The position numbers and the translations under genes were made by a program. Shown piece by piece: positions 1 through 7,724 of a stretch of 15,000 bases of DNA. The stretch lies in contig JALSNL010000148.1 of the NCBI GenBank assembly GCA_026987055.1, forward strand, positions 1 through 15,000, read 5' to 3'. Numbering within the stretch: position 1 is the stretch's first letter; each line of letters begins with the position of its first letter. Source of the stretch: Melioribacteraceae bacterium. Its GTDB lineage: Bacteria > Bacteroidota > Ignavibacteria > Ignavibacteriales > Melioribacteraceae. Below the pieces are notes generated by a model. That model saw only the letters and a list, made by a program, of their open reading frames with translations, was not told the origin of the DNA and did no database searches.

Positions 1-701
1 TTTTGAAAAATTTCCTTGTTTAATTCTTTTTCCAAATTTTCTACTTTGCCTGTATCAATTATTTTTTTTAGTGTATTAGAATTTTCCAATTCGCTTAATA
101 AACTTTTACCTTGGGGGAATAATTGAATCTTACCTTTTTCAGGAATTATTAGTGCTCTTACCATGGTTTTGTTTTCTGAGGCACTATTATTTAATTCTTT
201 TATAATTTCAATATTTACGGAAGACTTTGCATCTTCCATTTTTATTAAAACTCCACTATTATCCGTTACATGTTTTTCAAAAACTTTTTCTCCTACTAAG
301 TTTGTAAGAAAATTTTGCAAATCACCTTGCATTTGCTCTTTACCAATATAAGAAACTATATTTTTATCATTAAGTTCAGCATCATCATTTGTTAAAAGTT
401 TAGCCATATCTTCCGGAAGAATATCGGAAAGTTGAACTTTCATTTTTTCATTTTCGGCATCGGAAATGGTTTTATTTTGCAATTGTTCAATAACTTGAGG
501 ATTACTTCCGCCAACTATTTCTGCCGCTTCGGTTTGCTCATCTAAAGAAAGTTTTTTTAATTCACTTTTCTTATCGCTATCTTTCATCACCACGGTAATA
601 ATTTCCGAGAACAAATATTTATTCTTCTGTAGTTTCCCTTTACTAGAGGTTAACGTTTGGTTTCCCTTGATATCATTTAAAAATAATGGATTGAATTGCA
701 T
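1..701 (-). CDS. fliK: Probable flagellar hook-length control protein FliK, N-terminal part (runs off left edge)
   Basis: The reading frame opens with an ATG at 701 and stays open to base 1, giving about 233 residues with no stop, so the 3' end is missing. The start overlaps the stop of the upstream gene by one base (TGATG), and an AAGGG Shine-Dalgarno lies 7 bases before it. The visible part is hydrophilic and rich in Lys, Glu, Asn and Ser, with no signal peptide or membrane segment. That suits the poorly conserved, exported N-terminal region of FliK, which measures hook length and switches export specificity. The conserved FliK C-terminal domain would lie outside the window. The call rests mainly on position: fliK normally follows fliJ and the ylxF/motE-like gene. 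One segment contains a LLTNDD stretch and another a ENKTMVRALIIPEKGKIQLF stretch that I cannot assign to a known motif. Another flagellar protein at this position is possible. Confidence 0.6.
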   Translation of the reverse strand, partial: MQFNPLFLNDIKGNQTLTSSKGKLQKNKYLFSEIITVVMKDSDKKSELKKLSLDEQTEAAEIVGGSNPQVIEQLQNKTISDAENEKMKVQLSDILPEDMAKLLTNDDAELNDKNIVSYIGKEQMQGDLQNFLTNLVGEKVFEKHVTDNSGVLIKMEDAKSSVNIEIIKELNNSASENKTMVRALIIPEKGKIQLFPQGKSLLSELENSNTLKKIIDTGKVENLEKELNKEIFQ

Positions 702-1249
702 CACTTTGCCCTTGTTAATCTAATTACAGTTTCCGTTGATAAATTGGATAATATTTCAGCTGCTTTTTTCTTCTTCATTGAATAAAGAATTTCTCTGGCA
801 TCTTTATCCGGTATGCTGGCAATTAACTGTGCAGCCTTATCCGCTTGCATTGCCTCGTACATTTTAATAGTTGATTTTAACCACGCTTTATGTTCCTTCT
901 CTTCTTCTGCATTAAACTTGTGTTCCAATTGTTGAATTTTTTCTTTCTGCTTTATTACTTCTTCTTTCACCTCGGCAATTTCATTTTTCTTTTTGCTTTG
1001 TTTATTATTTCCGGTGCTACCTTCATCATCAAAAGATTCCGTGCCATCTTCCACAAATAAACTATCTACTGTAATTAAGCTATCACCATTTGCAATGGCT
1101 TGATACGTAGTTGCATCTTCCATAATAGAAGCGTCTCTAAAATCGAATGCAAAAATATTTACAAATTTGTCGTTAAGTACATAAATAATTGCCGATGTAC
1201 CAATGAATGCAAATATAAAGACCAATGCGTATGTTAGTGTTGTTTTCAC
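701..1249 (-). CDS. MotE/YlxF-like membrane-anchored coiled-coil protein
   Basis: This is a 182-residue protein with an N-terminal membrane segment (about residues 6-25, YALVFIFAFIGTSAIIYVL) and a charged, acidic spacer (about 60-90). A coiled coil rich in Glu, Lys and Gln follows (about 88-128). The C-terminal helical region (about 128-182, with KAAQLIASIPDKDAREIL) resembles the MgtE intracellular N-terminal fold found in MotE of rhizobia and YlxF of Bacillus. The arrangement suggests a single-pass inner-membrane protein with a long extracytoplasmic helix. Rhizobial MotE is a periplasmic chaperone for the motility protein MotC; what this one does is not established. The start is GTG at 1249, 2 bases after the fliJ stop, with an AGGA Shine-Dalgarno inside the end of fliJ. 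The stop overlaps the next ATG by one base. The position between fliJ and fliK is the conserved place for this family. Confidence 0.75.
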   Translation of the reverse strand: MKTTLTYALVFIFAFIGTSAIIYVLNDKFVNIFAFDFRDASIMEDATTYQAIANGDSLITVDSLFVEDGTESFDDEGSTGNNKQSKKKNEIAEVKEEVIKQKEKIQQLEHKFNAEEEKEHKAWLKSTIKMYEAMQADKAAQLIASIPDKDAREILYSMKKKKAAEILSNLSTETVIRLTRAK

Positions 1250-1251
1250 TT

Positions 1252-1689
1252 TTATTTTCCTTTAATAAATTCTTGAACAGCTATTTCGTCCATTTCCAAT
1301 TGTTCCAGTTTATCTTGCTCCAATCTGAATTCGTGTAAATGTTTTTCTTCTAATTTTTCAAATATTTTGGTTTCTTTTACTTTTTCTTCAAGCTCTTTTA
1401 ATTTTTTTTTGCGTTCTTCGTGCTTAAGAATTAATTCGTTTTTTATTTCGTCAATAGTATTAATTAAAAAGTTTTCATACATAGAATAAAAATGCAACTC
1501 CGAAGCTTTCATTGACTTTTTATTTAGTACTTTTCTTTTTTCATTTCTTATTTTTTCATTTAATATTAAGATTTCATTTTCTTTTTTTTTTATTTCAAGT
1601 TCTATTATTGCTAATTCTTTTTGAACTTGTTTTTCCATCCTCTTTTTGATTTTTTTTATTGCCTCGAACTTATATTTAAACTTTGCCAT
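1252..1689 (-). CDS. fliJ: Flagellar export protein FliJ
   Basis: A 145-residue, highly charged protein that is almost entirely helical and coiled-coil in character, with dense Lys/Glu heptads over about residues 10-135 and no membrane segment. This matches FliJ in length and composition (usually about 140-150 residues). FliJ is the soluble stalk of the flagellar type III export apparatus: it sits in the centre of the FliI hexamer, like the gamma subunit of F1-ATPase, and links it to FlhA. Primary sequence conservation in FliJ is low, so the assignment leans on its position directly after fliI (4-base gap) together with its coiled-coil nature. The start codon is ATG at 1689. The Shine-Dalgarno is weak, so translation is probably coupled to fliI. 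Confidence 0.85.
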   Translation of the reverse strand: MAKFKYKFEAIKKIKKRMEKQVQKELAIIELEIKKKENEILILNEKIRNEKRKVLNKKSMKASELHFYSMYENFLINTIDEIKNELILKHEERKKKLKELEEKVKETKIFEKLEEKHLHEFRLEQDKLEQLEMDEIAVQEFIKGK

Positions 1690-1693
1690 CTAT

Positions 1694-3028
1694 TTAACCA
1701 AGAGGTTTATCAATCAAAGAGTTTAATCTATTTACCGTATCTTCAAACAATGCTTTTTCTCTCATATCTTGTTTTAAAAATTTTCTCAGGTCTTGTATTT
1801 TATTCAAAGCATGGTCAATTTGAGGATTGCTGCCTTTTACGTAAGCGCCTATATTAATAAGATCTTCAGCTTCATTATACGATGACAAAATTTCATTAAA
1901 TTCCAAAACCCTGGCTCTGTGATCGTCTGAAACAACATCCGGCATTACTCTGCTAACACTTTGTAAAGGATCTATAGCAGGGAATTGACCTTTGTTTGCT
2001 ATTTTACGTGATAGAACAAAGTGTCCGTCTAAAATTGACCTAACACTATCCGCAATCGGATCAGTCATATCATCGCCATCTACAAGAACAGTATAGAATC
2101 CTGTAATTGTTCCGCTTTTTGAAGTTCCGGCACGTTCAAGTAATTTTGGTAAAACTGCAAACACCGATGGCGTATAGCCTTTTGTTGTTGGCGGTTCACC
2201 AATTGTAATACCAACTTCACGCTGAGCATGAGCAAATCTGGTTACCGAATCCATCATAAGAACTACGTCTTTACCGAGGTCTCTAAAATATTCTGCAATT
2301 GTTGTTCCTATGTAAGCTGCTTTAATTCTTGCAAGCGAAGGTTTATCGCTTGTTGCTACAACTATAACAGATCTTTTTAAGCCTTCTTCGCCTAAATCTT
2401 TTTCAATAAATTCTCTAACTTCTCTTCCCCGTTCTCCTACCAGTACAATTACACTAACATCCGCATTTGTATTTTTAGCAATCATTCCAAGCATAACACT
2501 TTTACCAACACCACTACCGGCAAATATTCCAACGCGTTGTCCTTTACCTACAGTTAGTAAGCCATCTATAGCTCTAACACCGGTTTGTAAAGGTTGTTTA
2601 ATTCTATCTCTTGTTAAAGGATTTGGCGGTTCTCTAAAAACTTTTCTTATGGATGAATATTCTATTTCTCCTTTTCCATCAATAGGATTTCCAAATCCAT
2701 CAAGAACACGCCCCAATAATTTTTCGCCCACACCAATAGAAAAACTTTTACCAGAAGCTATAATTTCGCACGATGGAGAAATATTATGAATTTCACCCAA
2801 AGCGATTGATAATACTTTGCCGTCTTTAAATCCTACTACTTCCGCTTTACAAACTTCGTTTCCATTTCTGTCTATAACCGTGCACACTTCGCCCAAAGAA
2901 ACATTAGGACCAATTGAAACAATAATAAATCCGATTACATCCGTAACTTTGCCGTTTACTTTAATTGTTTCTGTTTCGGCAATAATTTCTTCATATAATT
3001 CTAATATGTCTTTTTCTTCTTCAATCAT
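1694..3028 (-). CDS. fliI: Flagellum-specific export ATPase FliI
   Basis: At 444 residues this is full length for FliI (about 435-460). It is the cytoplasmic ATPase that energises and orders export of rod, hook and filament subunits, acting as a hexamer with FliH and FliJ. Visible motifs are the Walker A loop GSGVGKS (171-177), the catalytic-glutamate segment VGERGREV (197-204), and the Walker B strand VVLMMD (255-260) followed by SVTRFAHAQR. GEPPTTKGYTPSVF (277-290) and DGDDMTDPIAD (318-328) are the signatures that separate flagellar and type III ATPases from F1 beta. The beta-barrel N-domain covers about residues 20-95. The ATG start overlaps the fliH stop in an ATGA arrangement, as expected for co-translated partners. 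Nothing is missing or unusual. Confidence 0.97.
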   Translation of the reverse strand: MIEEEKDILELYEEIIAETETIKVNGKVTDVIGFIIVSIGPNVSLGEVCTVIDRNGNEVCKAEVVGFKDGKVLSIALGEIHNISPSCEIIASGKSFSIGVGEKLLGRVLDGFGNPIDGKGEIEYSSIRKVFREPPNPLTRDRIKQPLQTGVRAIDGLLTVGKGQRVGIFAGSGVGKSVMLGMIAKNTNADVSVIVLVGERGREVREFIEKDLGEEGLKRSVIVVATSDKPSLARIKAAYIGTTIAEYFRDLGKDVVLMMDSVTRFAHAQREVGITIGEPPTTKGYTPSVFAVLPKLLERAGTSKSGTITGFYTVLVDGDDMTDPIADSVRSILDGHFVLSRKIANKGQFPAIDPLQSVSRVMPDVVSDDHRARVLEFNEILSSYNEAEDLINIGAYVKGSNPQIDHALNKIQDLRKFLKQDMREKALFEDTVNRLNSLIDKPLG

Positions 3029-3681
3029 TCCGCTTCTTTTTTTATAATTTTATTTTCCAATGCTTTGGTAATTTCATTTAATTGCGAATTAATTCTTGCA
3101 TCTAAATTTCCAATTTCAGTTTCTATTAAGCATCCGCCAATTTCTATATTATTATCAATCTCAAATTTTATATGGCTCATTCCTTGTGTCATTATTTTTA
3201 TTTTATCGTTTTTATTAAGTGTTTCGTAATCTTTTTGATTTAATTTTACAATAACCTCGTTTGCACCTATAATTTTATGAATACTTTTTTGCAATGTTTC
3301 TTCAATTCCCGATTTATTTTTTAATTCCCGTTTAAGTATTTTCTCGGCAATTTTTTGTGAAACATTTATTACCAATTTGTTAAAAATAGAATGATAGCTT
3401 GCAATAGTATCTTCAAAAGTTGAAATTATGTTATAGAATTCCTCAGATTGCTTTAATAATTCACCTTCATGTATTTGAGTTAAGTTTTCGGTAATTTCTT
3501 TTTTAGCATCTTCGTAACCTTTTTTATAAGCATCATCAACTTCAGTTTTTGAAACTGTTTCTATTCCGTCATTTATAATTGCTTTAGATAATTCGGTAAA
3601 TCCGGCATTATTATTAATTCCATCAGAAATTATTGCTTTAACTTTCTTCTTTTTAATATTTAATTTTATTGTATTAGACAT
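3025..3681 (-). CDS. fliH: Flagellar export regulator / stator FliH
   Basis: FliH binds FliI, restrains its ATPase activity and tethers the complex to FliN at the C-ring; it is the equivalent of the b/delta stator of F-ATPase. From the chosen ATG at 3681 the protein has 218 residues and begins MSNTIK, like the usual MS-N-x-I-K opening of FliH proteins. The frame is also open to a GTG at 3699, which would add six residues, but its Shine-Dalgarno spacing is poor. The middle (about 50-110) is charged helix with a YKKGYEDAKKEI segment typical of FliH. The C-terminal half (about 115-215), with FNKLVINVSQKIAEKILKRE and the strand EIGGCLIETEIGNLDARI, is the conserved FliH/HrpE/YscL fold. It overlaps the end of fliG by 8 bases and the start of fliI by 4. 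Confidence 0.9.
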   Translation of the reverse strand: MSNTIKLNIKKKKVKAIISDGINNNAGFTELSKAIINDGIETVSKTEVDDAYKKGYEDAKKEITENLTQIHEGELLKQSEEFYNIISTFEDTIASYHSIFNKLVINVSQKIAEKILKRELKNKSGIEETLQKSIHKIIGANEVIVKLNQKDYETLNKNDKIKIMTQGMSHIKFEIDNNIEIGGCLIETEIGNLDARINSQLNEITKALENKIIKKEAE

Positions 3682-4720
3682 ATACCTCTTCGGAGCCACC
3701 GCCTCTAAAGCTAATTGTAATTTCTTCTTGTTCTTCTAATATTTTAATTTGGTCAACTATTCTTCCTTGTGCGGCTTCCACTTCTTTAAGTTTTACCGGA
3801 CCCATAAATTGTAATTCTTCTTTTAACAAATCGGCTGCACGTGCAGACATATTTGCAAATACTTTTTCTTGTACTTTTTCATCGGCAACCTTAAGTGCTA
3901 AGCCAAGATCTTTTCTATCAACTTCTTTAAGAATTCTTTGTATATCTCTATCTTCCAAGTGAATAATATCATCAAACAAGAACATTAACCTTTTTATTTC
4001 GAAAGCAATTTCTTCATCACGCTCTTCTATTTGTTTAATAATTTCTTTGTTCATACTAATACTTATTCTATTAAGAATATTTGCAACACTTTTAGTTCCG
4101 CCAAGTTGTCCCATAGTTTGATTAATTGAAAATCCTGCTAATTCGTCAACAACTTTTTCAATTTGAGTTAAAGTTTGCGGAGAAATTTTACCGAGTGTTG
4201 CAATTCTGTAAATTACATCTGTCCGCAAATCTTCCGGTAATTCCATTAAAGCTTCCGAAGTTTGTTCGCCGCTTAAGTGTGCCAATATTAAAGCAATAGT
4301 TTGCGGATGTTCCTTGCTTAAAAAATTTACAAGTTGTGTTGAATCGGCTTTTTTAAGAACATCAAAACCATGAAGTGTAGTTAAGTTTTTAACTTTATCA
4401 ATTACTTCCATTGCTTTGGCAAGACCAAAAGATTTTTCCAATACTTGTTGAGCAAAATCCAATCCACCTTCCAGCACATATTCCCTTGCAGTAACTAAGT
4501 CATGATAATCATCAATAACTTGTTCCACAACGTGTGAAGGAATATTTTCCACTTTAGAAATCTCTGCAGAAATTGCTTCTACATCCTCTTGTTCCAAATA
4601 TTTAAATACTTGCGAAGCTGTTTCTACATTGAGAGCAATTAAAAGCAATGCAGCTTTTTGTGTTCCGCTTAAATCGTTTTTAGAAATATTCGCTAAATTT
4701 TTTTCTTCACTAATACTCAT
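3674..4720 (-). CDS. fliG: Flagellar motor switch protein FliG
   Basis: A rotor protein that bridges the MS ring (FliF) to FliM and carries the charged helix that meets the stator, so it generates torque and sets rotation direction. At 348 residues it is slightly longer than the common 330-340. The N-domain (about 15-100) starts with LSGTQKAALLLIALNVETAS. The middle domain has the EHPQ motif (137-140) within SKEHPQTIALILAHLS. A GG linker (207-208) precedes the C-domain, which contains the MFLF hinge (246-249) and the torque helix (about 255-272, EDRDIQRILKEVDRKDLG) with its alternating acidic and basic residues. The C-terminal RGGG-acidic tail is normal for the family. The gene starts 11 bases inside the end of fliF, which suggests coupled synthesis of the two directly interacting proteins. 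Confidence 0.97.
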   Translation of the reverse strand: MSISEEKNLANISKNDLSGTQKAALLLIALNVETASQVFKYLEQEDVEAISAEISKVENIPSHVVEQVIDDYHDLVTAREYVLEGGLDFAQQVLEKSFGLAKAMEVIDKVKNLTTLHGFDVLKKADSTQLVNFLSKEHPQTIALILAHLSGEQTSEALMELPEDLRTDVIYRIATLGKISPQTLTQIEKVVDELAGFSINQTMGQLGGTKSVANILNRISISMNKEIIKQIEERDEEIAFEIKRLMFLFDDIIHLEDRDIQRILKEVDRKDLGLALKVADEKVQEKVFANMSARAADLLKEELQFMGPVKLKEVEAAQGRIVDQIKILEEQEEITISFRGGGSEEVYV

Positions 4721-6326
4721 CTTCTTTCAACCAGGAATTTATAAGTTTTGCTGCTTCCGCAGGGTTTTTGCTTACATAGTTAATTATTTTATCTTGTTTG
4801 GCTTTTTTCATTAATGCTTCGTCAGAAATTTCATCTTCCAAATCTCCAACTTCAAGAAATGACATGTCACGTTTTTTCTTTTTACCTGTTTTTCTATCTA
4901 AGCCTGGGTCCCATGTTGGTGGTTCACCCAAATCTCCAAAACTTTCGTCAGCATAGCCGCCAGCTCCTAAAGAACCGATAACTATGTTTTCTTCTTCCAA
5001 TACTTTCATTATTTTCTTTAGAGCAATTATAGCTCCTATTATTCCCAAAAGGATTAATAGATAATTAAAATACTGACTAACATCATCCGGCAAGAAACTT
5101 CCACCGGTATCATTATTATGTATTGTAAAGTTTTCAAAAGGAATACTTACAATTGAAATTTTGTCATTCCTCGAATCATCAATTCCAACAGCTTGACGAA
5201 TTAGTAATTCCAATTGTTTCAGTTGTTCGGCAGAACGTGGTTCATTGATTATCTCAGTTCCATTTCCGCTTTTTACTTCTTTTTGGATTCCATTGATTAC
5301 TGCAGCAACTGTTATCCTTTTAATAGTTCCTGCTCCTTCAATTACATGTTCTATTGTTTTACTTAGCTCGTAATTTGTTGTTGATGATTCATTAAAAACC
5401 TGGTTAGAGTCTTGTTTACTTAATTCACTAGTAGTATTTTTAGATGTTTGCTCACTAACAGCAACTTGAGATTCAGGATCATAATTTTCTAGTGTTCTTT
5501 CTACTTCTGTAAAATCCAAATCTACATTAACTTTAACATCGGAATTACTATAGCCTACAATTTTATCAAGTATTGTTTGTGCTTTTTTTGATAAATAGCT
5601 TTCTATTTTACCTTTAATTTCATATTGTTTGTTACTGCTTATAGAAAGACCTTCTTCTTCCGGTTCTTTTGAAAGCAAATGTCCTTTTGTATCTATAATT
5701 GTCACTTTTTCAGGTTCTAAACTTTCCACACTTGCTGCTACTAAATTTGCAATAGCTTGTATATTATTTTGTGATAAATGATATCCTCCTTGCAAATCTA
5801 AAACCACAGATGCCGTAGCATCTTTTTGCTGATCTTTAAAAACAGCTTTTTCCGGCATTACAATTTGTACTCTTGCATTTTTAATTCCTTTTTGCTGAAC
5901 TATTGTTCTTGAAATTTCTCCTTCAATAGCTCTTTTAAAATTAAGTTTCTGCATAAACTCAGACATGCCAATTGTATTTTGGTCAAAAATCTCATAACCA
6001 ATAACTCCCGAAGAAGGAATTCCTTTACCGGCAAGAGCTAACCTAATTTCATAAACATCTTTTTTAGGAACTTCAATTGTATTACCGCCATCAACTAATT
6101 TATATGGTATTTTTTTATTTGATAAATACTTAACAACTTCTCCGGCTTCATCGGAAGCTAAGTTGCTATATAATGTTGTATAAACCGGTTCATTGAATGC
6201 AAATAGCATTAGTCCTATCATTACAACAGTAATAACGGCAATACCGCCAAGAAGCATTTTCTGCTGCATCGTAAGCTTATTAAAAATTCCGGTTAATGCT
6301 GCAAGAGACTTTTTTTCATTATCCAC
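4710..6326 (-). CDS. fliF: Flagellar MS-ring protein FliF
   Basis: A 538-residue inner-membrane protein that forms the MS ring, the first platform of the basal body, housing the export gate and holding FliG. There are two membrane helices: TM1 about 24-44 (MLLGGIAVITVVMIGLMLF) and TM2 about 420-440 (FNYLLILLGIIGAIIALKK). Between them lie the ring-building motifs of the YscJ/FliF family (about 45-220, with RLALAGKGIPSSGVIGYEIF and ISRTIVQQKGIKNARVQIV). A Ser/Thr/Gln-rich stretch (about 285-325) follows and corresponds to the periplasmic beta-collar insertion. The cytoplasmic tail ends with YVSKNPAEAAKLINSWLKED (517-536), the FliG-binding helices. The start codon is GTG at 6326, preceded by an AAGGA Shine-Dalgarno that overlaps the region of the fliE stop. 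Confidence 0.97.
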   Translation of the reverse strand: MDNEKKSLAALTGIFNKLTMQQKMLLGGIAVITVVMIGLMLFAFNEPVYTTLYSNLASDEAGEVVKYLSNKKIPYKLVDGGNTIEVPKKDVYEIRLALAGKGIPSSGVIGYEIFDQNTIGMSEFMQKLNFKRAIEGEISRTIVQQKGIKNARVQIVMPEKAVFKDQQKDATASVVLDLQGGYHLSQNNIQAIANLVAASVESLEPEKVTIIDTKGHLLSKEPEEEGLSISSNKQYEIKGKIESYLSKKAQTILDKIVGYSNSDVKVNVDLDFTEVERTLENYDPESQVAVSEQTSKNTTSELSKQDSNQVFNESSTTNYELSKTIEHVIEGAGTIKRITVAAVINGIQKEVKSGNGTEIINEPRSAEQLKQLELLIRQAVGIDDSRNDKISIVSIPFENFTIHNNDTGGSFLPDDVSQYFNYLLILLGIIGAIIALKKIMKVLEEENIVIGSLGAGGYADESFGDLGEPPTWDPGLDRKTGKKKKRDMSFLEVGDLEDEISDEALMKKAKQDKIINYVSKNPAEAAKLINSWLKEDEY

Positions 6327-6331
6327 AGTTA

Positions 6332-6619
6332 CTACATCCTTGTAAGTTCTTTGTACATATCAACAGTTTTATTTCTTATTTGCATTAGTAATTCCAGACT
6401 TGTTTTAGCTTTTTCGCCTGCAATCATAACTTCGTGCAATTCAACGTCTTTACCTTCAACAAAATCAGTTACTTTATTTTTAGCATTAAACTGATCGGCA
6501 TTTACATCTTTTGCAAAATTTGTTAATATTTCGCCAAAGCCTGTACTATTTGGTTTTTTTGTTTTATTTGCCAATTCATTAAACTTTGGAACAAAGCTGC
6601 TTAAACCACTTGTTTTCAT
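6332..6619 (-). CDS. fliE: Flagellar hook-basal body protein FliE
   Basis: FliE is the small adaptor that joins the MS ring and export gate to the proximal rod, and it is among the first exported subunits. From ATG 6619 it has 95 residues, within the normal range of about 95-110. The C-terminal half (residues 64-95, with VMIAGEKAKTSLELL and QIRNKTVDMYKELTRM) is the conserved FliE helix hairpin. The frame also allows a TTG at 6637, but the ATG at 6619 is preferred: an AGAGG Shine-Dalgarno sits 5 bases upstream, and it starts just one base after the preceding stop. The N-terminal half is low-complexity and polar. The fliF gene follows after 5 bases, the usual fliE-fliF order. Confidence 0.93.
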   Translation of the reverse strand: MKTSGLSSFVPKFNELANKTKKPNSTGFGEILTNFAKDVNADQFNAKNKVTDFVEGKDVELHEVMIAGEKAKTSLELLMQIRNKTVDMYKELTRM

Positions 6620-6620
6620 T

Positions 6621-6869
6621 TTATCCTCTTCTATCAAATAATGAACCTAAAGACACTCCGTTTTTAACACCATTTTTATTGTAAAAATGATACCCGTTTA
6701 TTTCCTCTTCTTTTTGAGGATATAGGTTCTTAAAAAAATTTTTCTCATCGTTAGTAATTTTTGTATCCAGCTTAATTTTTTTTGTTGCTTCCGGTTTATT
6801 AACTGCTTTATTATTGTTTTTTGATATAACCGGTTTATAATTACCAATTGAATTAGTTGATATTTTCAT
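6621..6869 (-). CDS. Unrecognised 82-residue protein between flgC and fliE
   Basis: I do not recognise this gene. It codes for 82 residues, is Lys/Asn-rich and hydrophilic, and has no signal peptide or membrane helix. The first 40 residues are low-complexity and basic. The second half looks more ordered: a DEKNFFKNLYP segment (41-51), a possible beta-hairpin GYHFYNKNGVKNGVSLG (59-75) and a terminal SLFDRRG (76-82). It is packed into the operon with one-base gaps on both sides (flgC stop at 6871, fliE start at 6619), with codon usage like its neighbours, so it is very likely a real translated gene. Most well-studied bacteria have fliE directly after flgC. The location suggests a small rod-assembly factor, chaperone or export substrate, but that is inference from context only. 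Confidence 0.7.
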   Translation of the reverse strand: MKISTNSIGNYKPVISKNNNKAVNKPEATKKIKLDTKITNDEKNFFKNLYPQKEEEINGYHFYNKNGVKNGVSLGSLFDRRG

Positions 6870-6870
6870 A

Positions 6871-7362
6871 TTATATATCCAATGACATTTTTGCTATTTC
6901 TTTTGCTGAATTAAATGCTGTTACATTTGCTTCATAGCTTCTTGAAGCTGAAATCATTTCTACCATTTCTGTTACTACACTTACATTTGGCATTAAAACA
7001 TATCCGTCTTCATTTGCATCCGGATGATCCGGCATATATACAAGTTCTCCCTGACTTTGATCAACTTGTTCGCTTACTCTTAAGCCCGAATCAAAATCTT
7101 TTGTATCGGGTAATTTTGGCAACATGTGATTAGGATTATTTATTATTAATTGGTTATTTACATTAAGATTGCCGCCTCTGTTTTGAAACTTATCTTTTTC
7201 TTGTACTACACTAAGATATTTTCTTTGATATGGTCCGCCTTTATTTGTTCTGGTAGTGCTTGTATTTGCAATATTTTCCGTAATAAGTTCCATTCTTTTT
7301 TTCTGAATACTCATACCTTTTGAACTTATTCTAAAAGATGAGAAGTTAGGATGTATTTTCAT
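6871..7362 (-). CDS. flgC: Flagellar proximal rod protein FlgC
   Basis: FlgC is one of the rod subunits crossing the periplasm between the MS ring and the distal rod (FlgG). The 163-residue product is somewhat longer than the usual 135-150. It shows the paired N- and C-terminal helices of rod/hook proteins: near residues 20-45, KRMELITENIANTSTTRT followed by GGPYQRK, and at the C-terminus PNVSVVTEMVEMISASRSYE with AFNSAKEIAKMSLDI. The extra length is in the middle region (about 55-115), which contains MPDHPDANEDGYVLMPNV. Its ATG overlaps the flgB stop by one base (TAATG), and it has the strongest Shine-Dalgarno in the window (AAAGGAGGT, 5 bases upstream). Confidence 0.95.
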   Translation of the reverse strand: MKIHPNFSSFRISSKGMSIQKKRMELITENIANTSTTRTNKGGPYQRKYLSVVQEKDKFQNRGGNLNVNNQLIINNPNHMLPKLPDTKDFDSGLRVSEQVDQSQGELVYMPDHPDANEDGYVLMPNVSVVTEMVEMISASRSYEANVTAFNSAKEIAKMSLDI

Positions 7363-7724
7363 TAACTACCTCCTTTTATAACACTTTGTAACGATCTGAA
7401 ATATGCATTTATTTTTTTTGCTGCAAATTTGAACATAATTGTATTTTCCGCAAGCTCTGCCATTTCTTTATTGACATCAACATTATTAAAGCCGGAAATG
7501 TTTTCATTACTTTCGTCAACCACAATTCTAAGTTTCGATTTATCATTTGCACCTTTTAATTGTAATGGCTCATTAATTCCCTTATTAAAAAGATCTTTAA
7601 ATTCAACATCCCTTCTTTTGTATCCAATTGTTTCGGAGTTGGCAATATTCTGTCCAATCACTTTTTGCTTTAGTGCGGTATAGTCGAGAACATTTTCTAA
7701 AATTCTATTTGTGGGAAAAGGCAT
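7362..7724 (-). CDS. flgB: Flagellar proximal rod protein FlgB
   Basis: FlgB is the rod subunit nearest the MS ring and FliE. The 120-residue product, within the usual 110-140, carries the rod-protein N-terminal motif ALKQKVIGQNIANSETIGYK (17-36). The C-terminal helix is VNKEMAELAENTIMFKFAAK (about 84-103), ending in AYFRSLQSVIKGG. The ATG at 7724 has a GGAG Shine-Dalgarno 5 bases upstream. It is the first gene after the largest gap in the array, so it is probably the first gene of the flagellar transcription unit, although read-through from the chemotaxis genes is possible because I see no clear terminator in the gap. Confidence 0.95.
   Translation of the reverse strand: MPFPTNRILENVLDYTALKQKVIGQNIANSETIGYKRRDVEFKDLFNKGINEPLQLKGANDKSKLRIVVDESNENISGFNNVDVNKEMAELAENTIMFKFAAKKINAYFRSLQSVIKGGS
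7368..7376 (-). promoter_or_regulatory. Full-length Shine-Dalgarno of flgC
   Basis: On the minus strand the sequence AAAGGAGGT lies 5 bases before the flgC ATG, inside the end of flgB. It is a near-complete anti-16S match. Most other genes here have only 4-6 matching bases, or rely on overlap with the gene before. It fixes the flgC start and suggests especially efficient translation. Confidence 0.8.

Noticed and set aside
163..351. 62-codon frame on the plus strand near the left edge
   Set aside because: It lies opposite the longer continuous minus-strand frame at the fliK position, which has a proper start, a Shine-Dalgarno and operon context.
3682..3699. GTG start for fliH at 3699, adding six residues
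   Set aside because: The Shine-Dalgarno is only about 2 bases from it, and the product from ATG 3681 begins MSNTIK, as FliH proteins usually do. It remains possible but less likely.
3674..3720. RGGG-acidic C-terminal tail of FliG as an unusual extension
   Set aside because: Similar Gly-rich, acidic ends followed by hydrophobic residues are common in FliG proteins, so it is not notable.
6620..6637. TTG start for fliE at 6637
   Set aside because: ATG 6619 has a well-placed AGAGG and gives the normal FliE length with a one-base gap to the previous gene.
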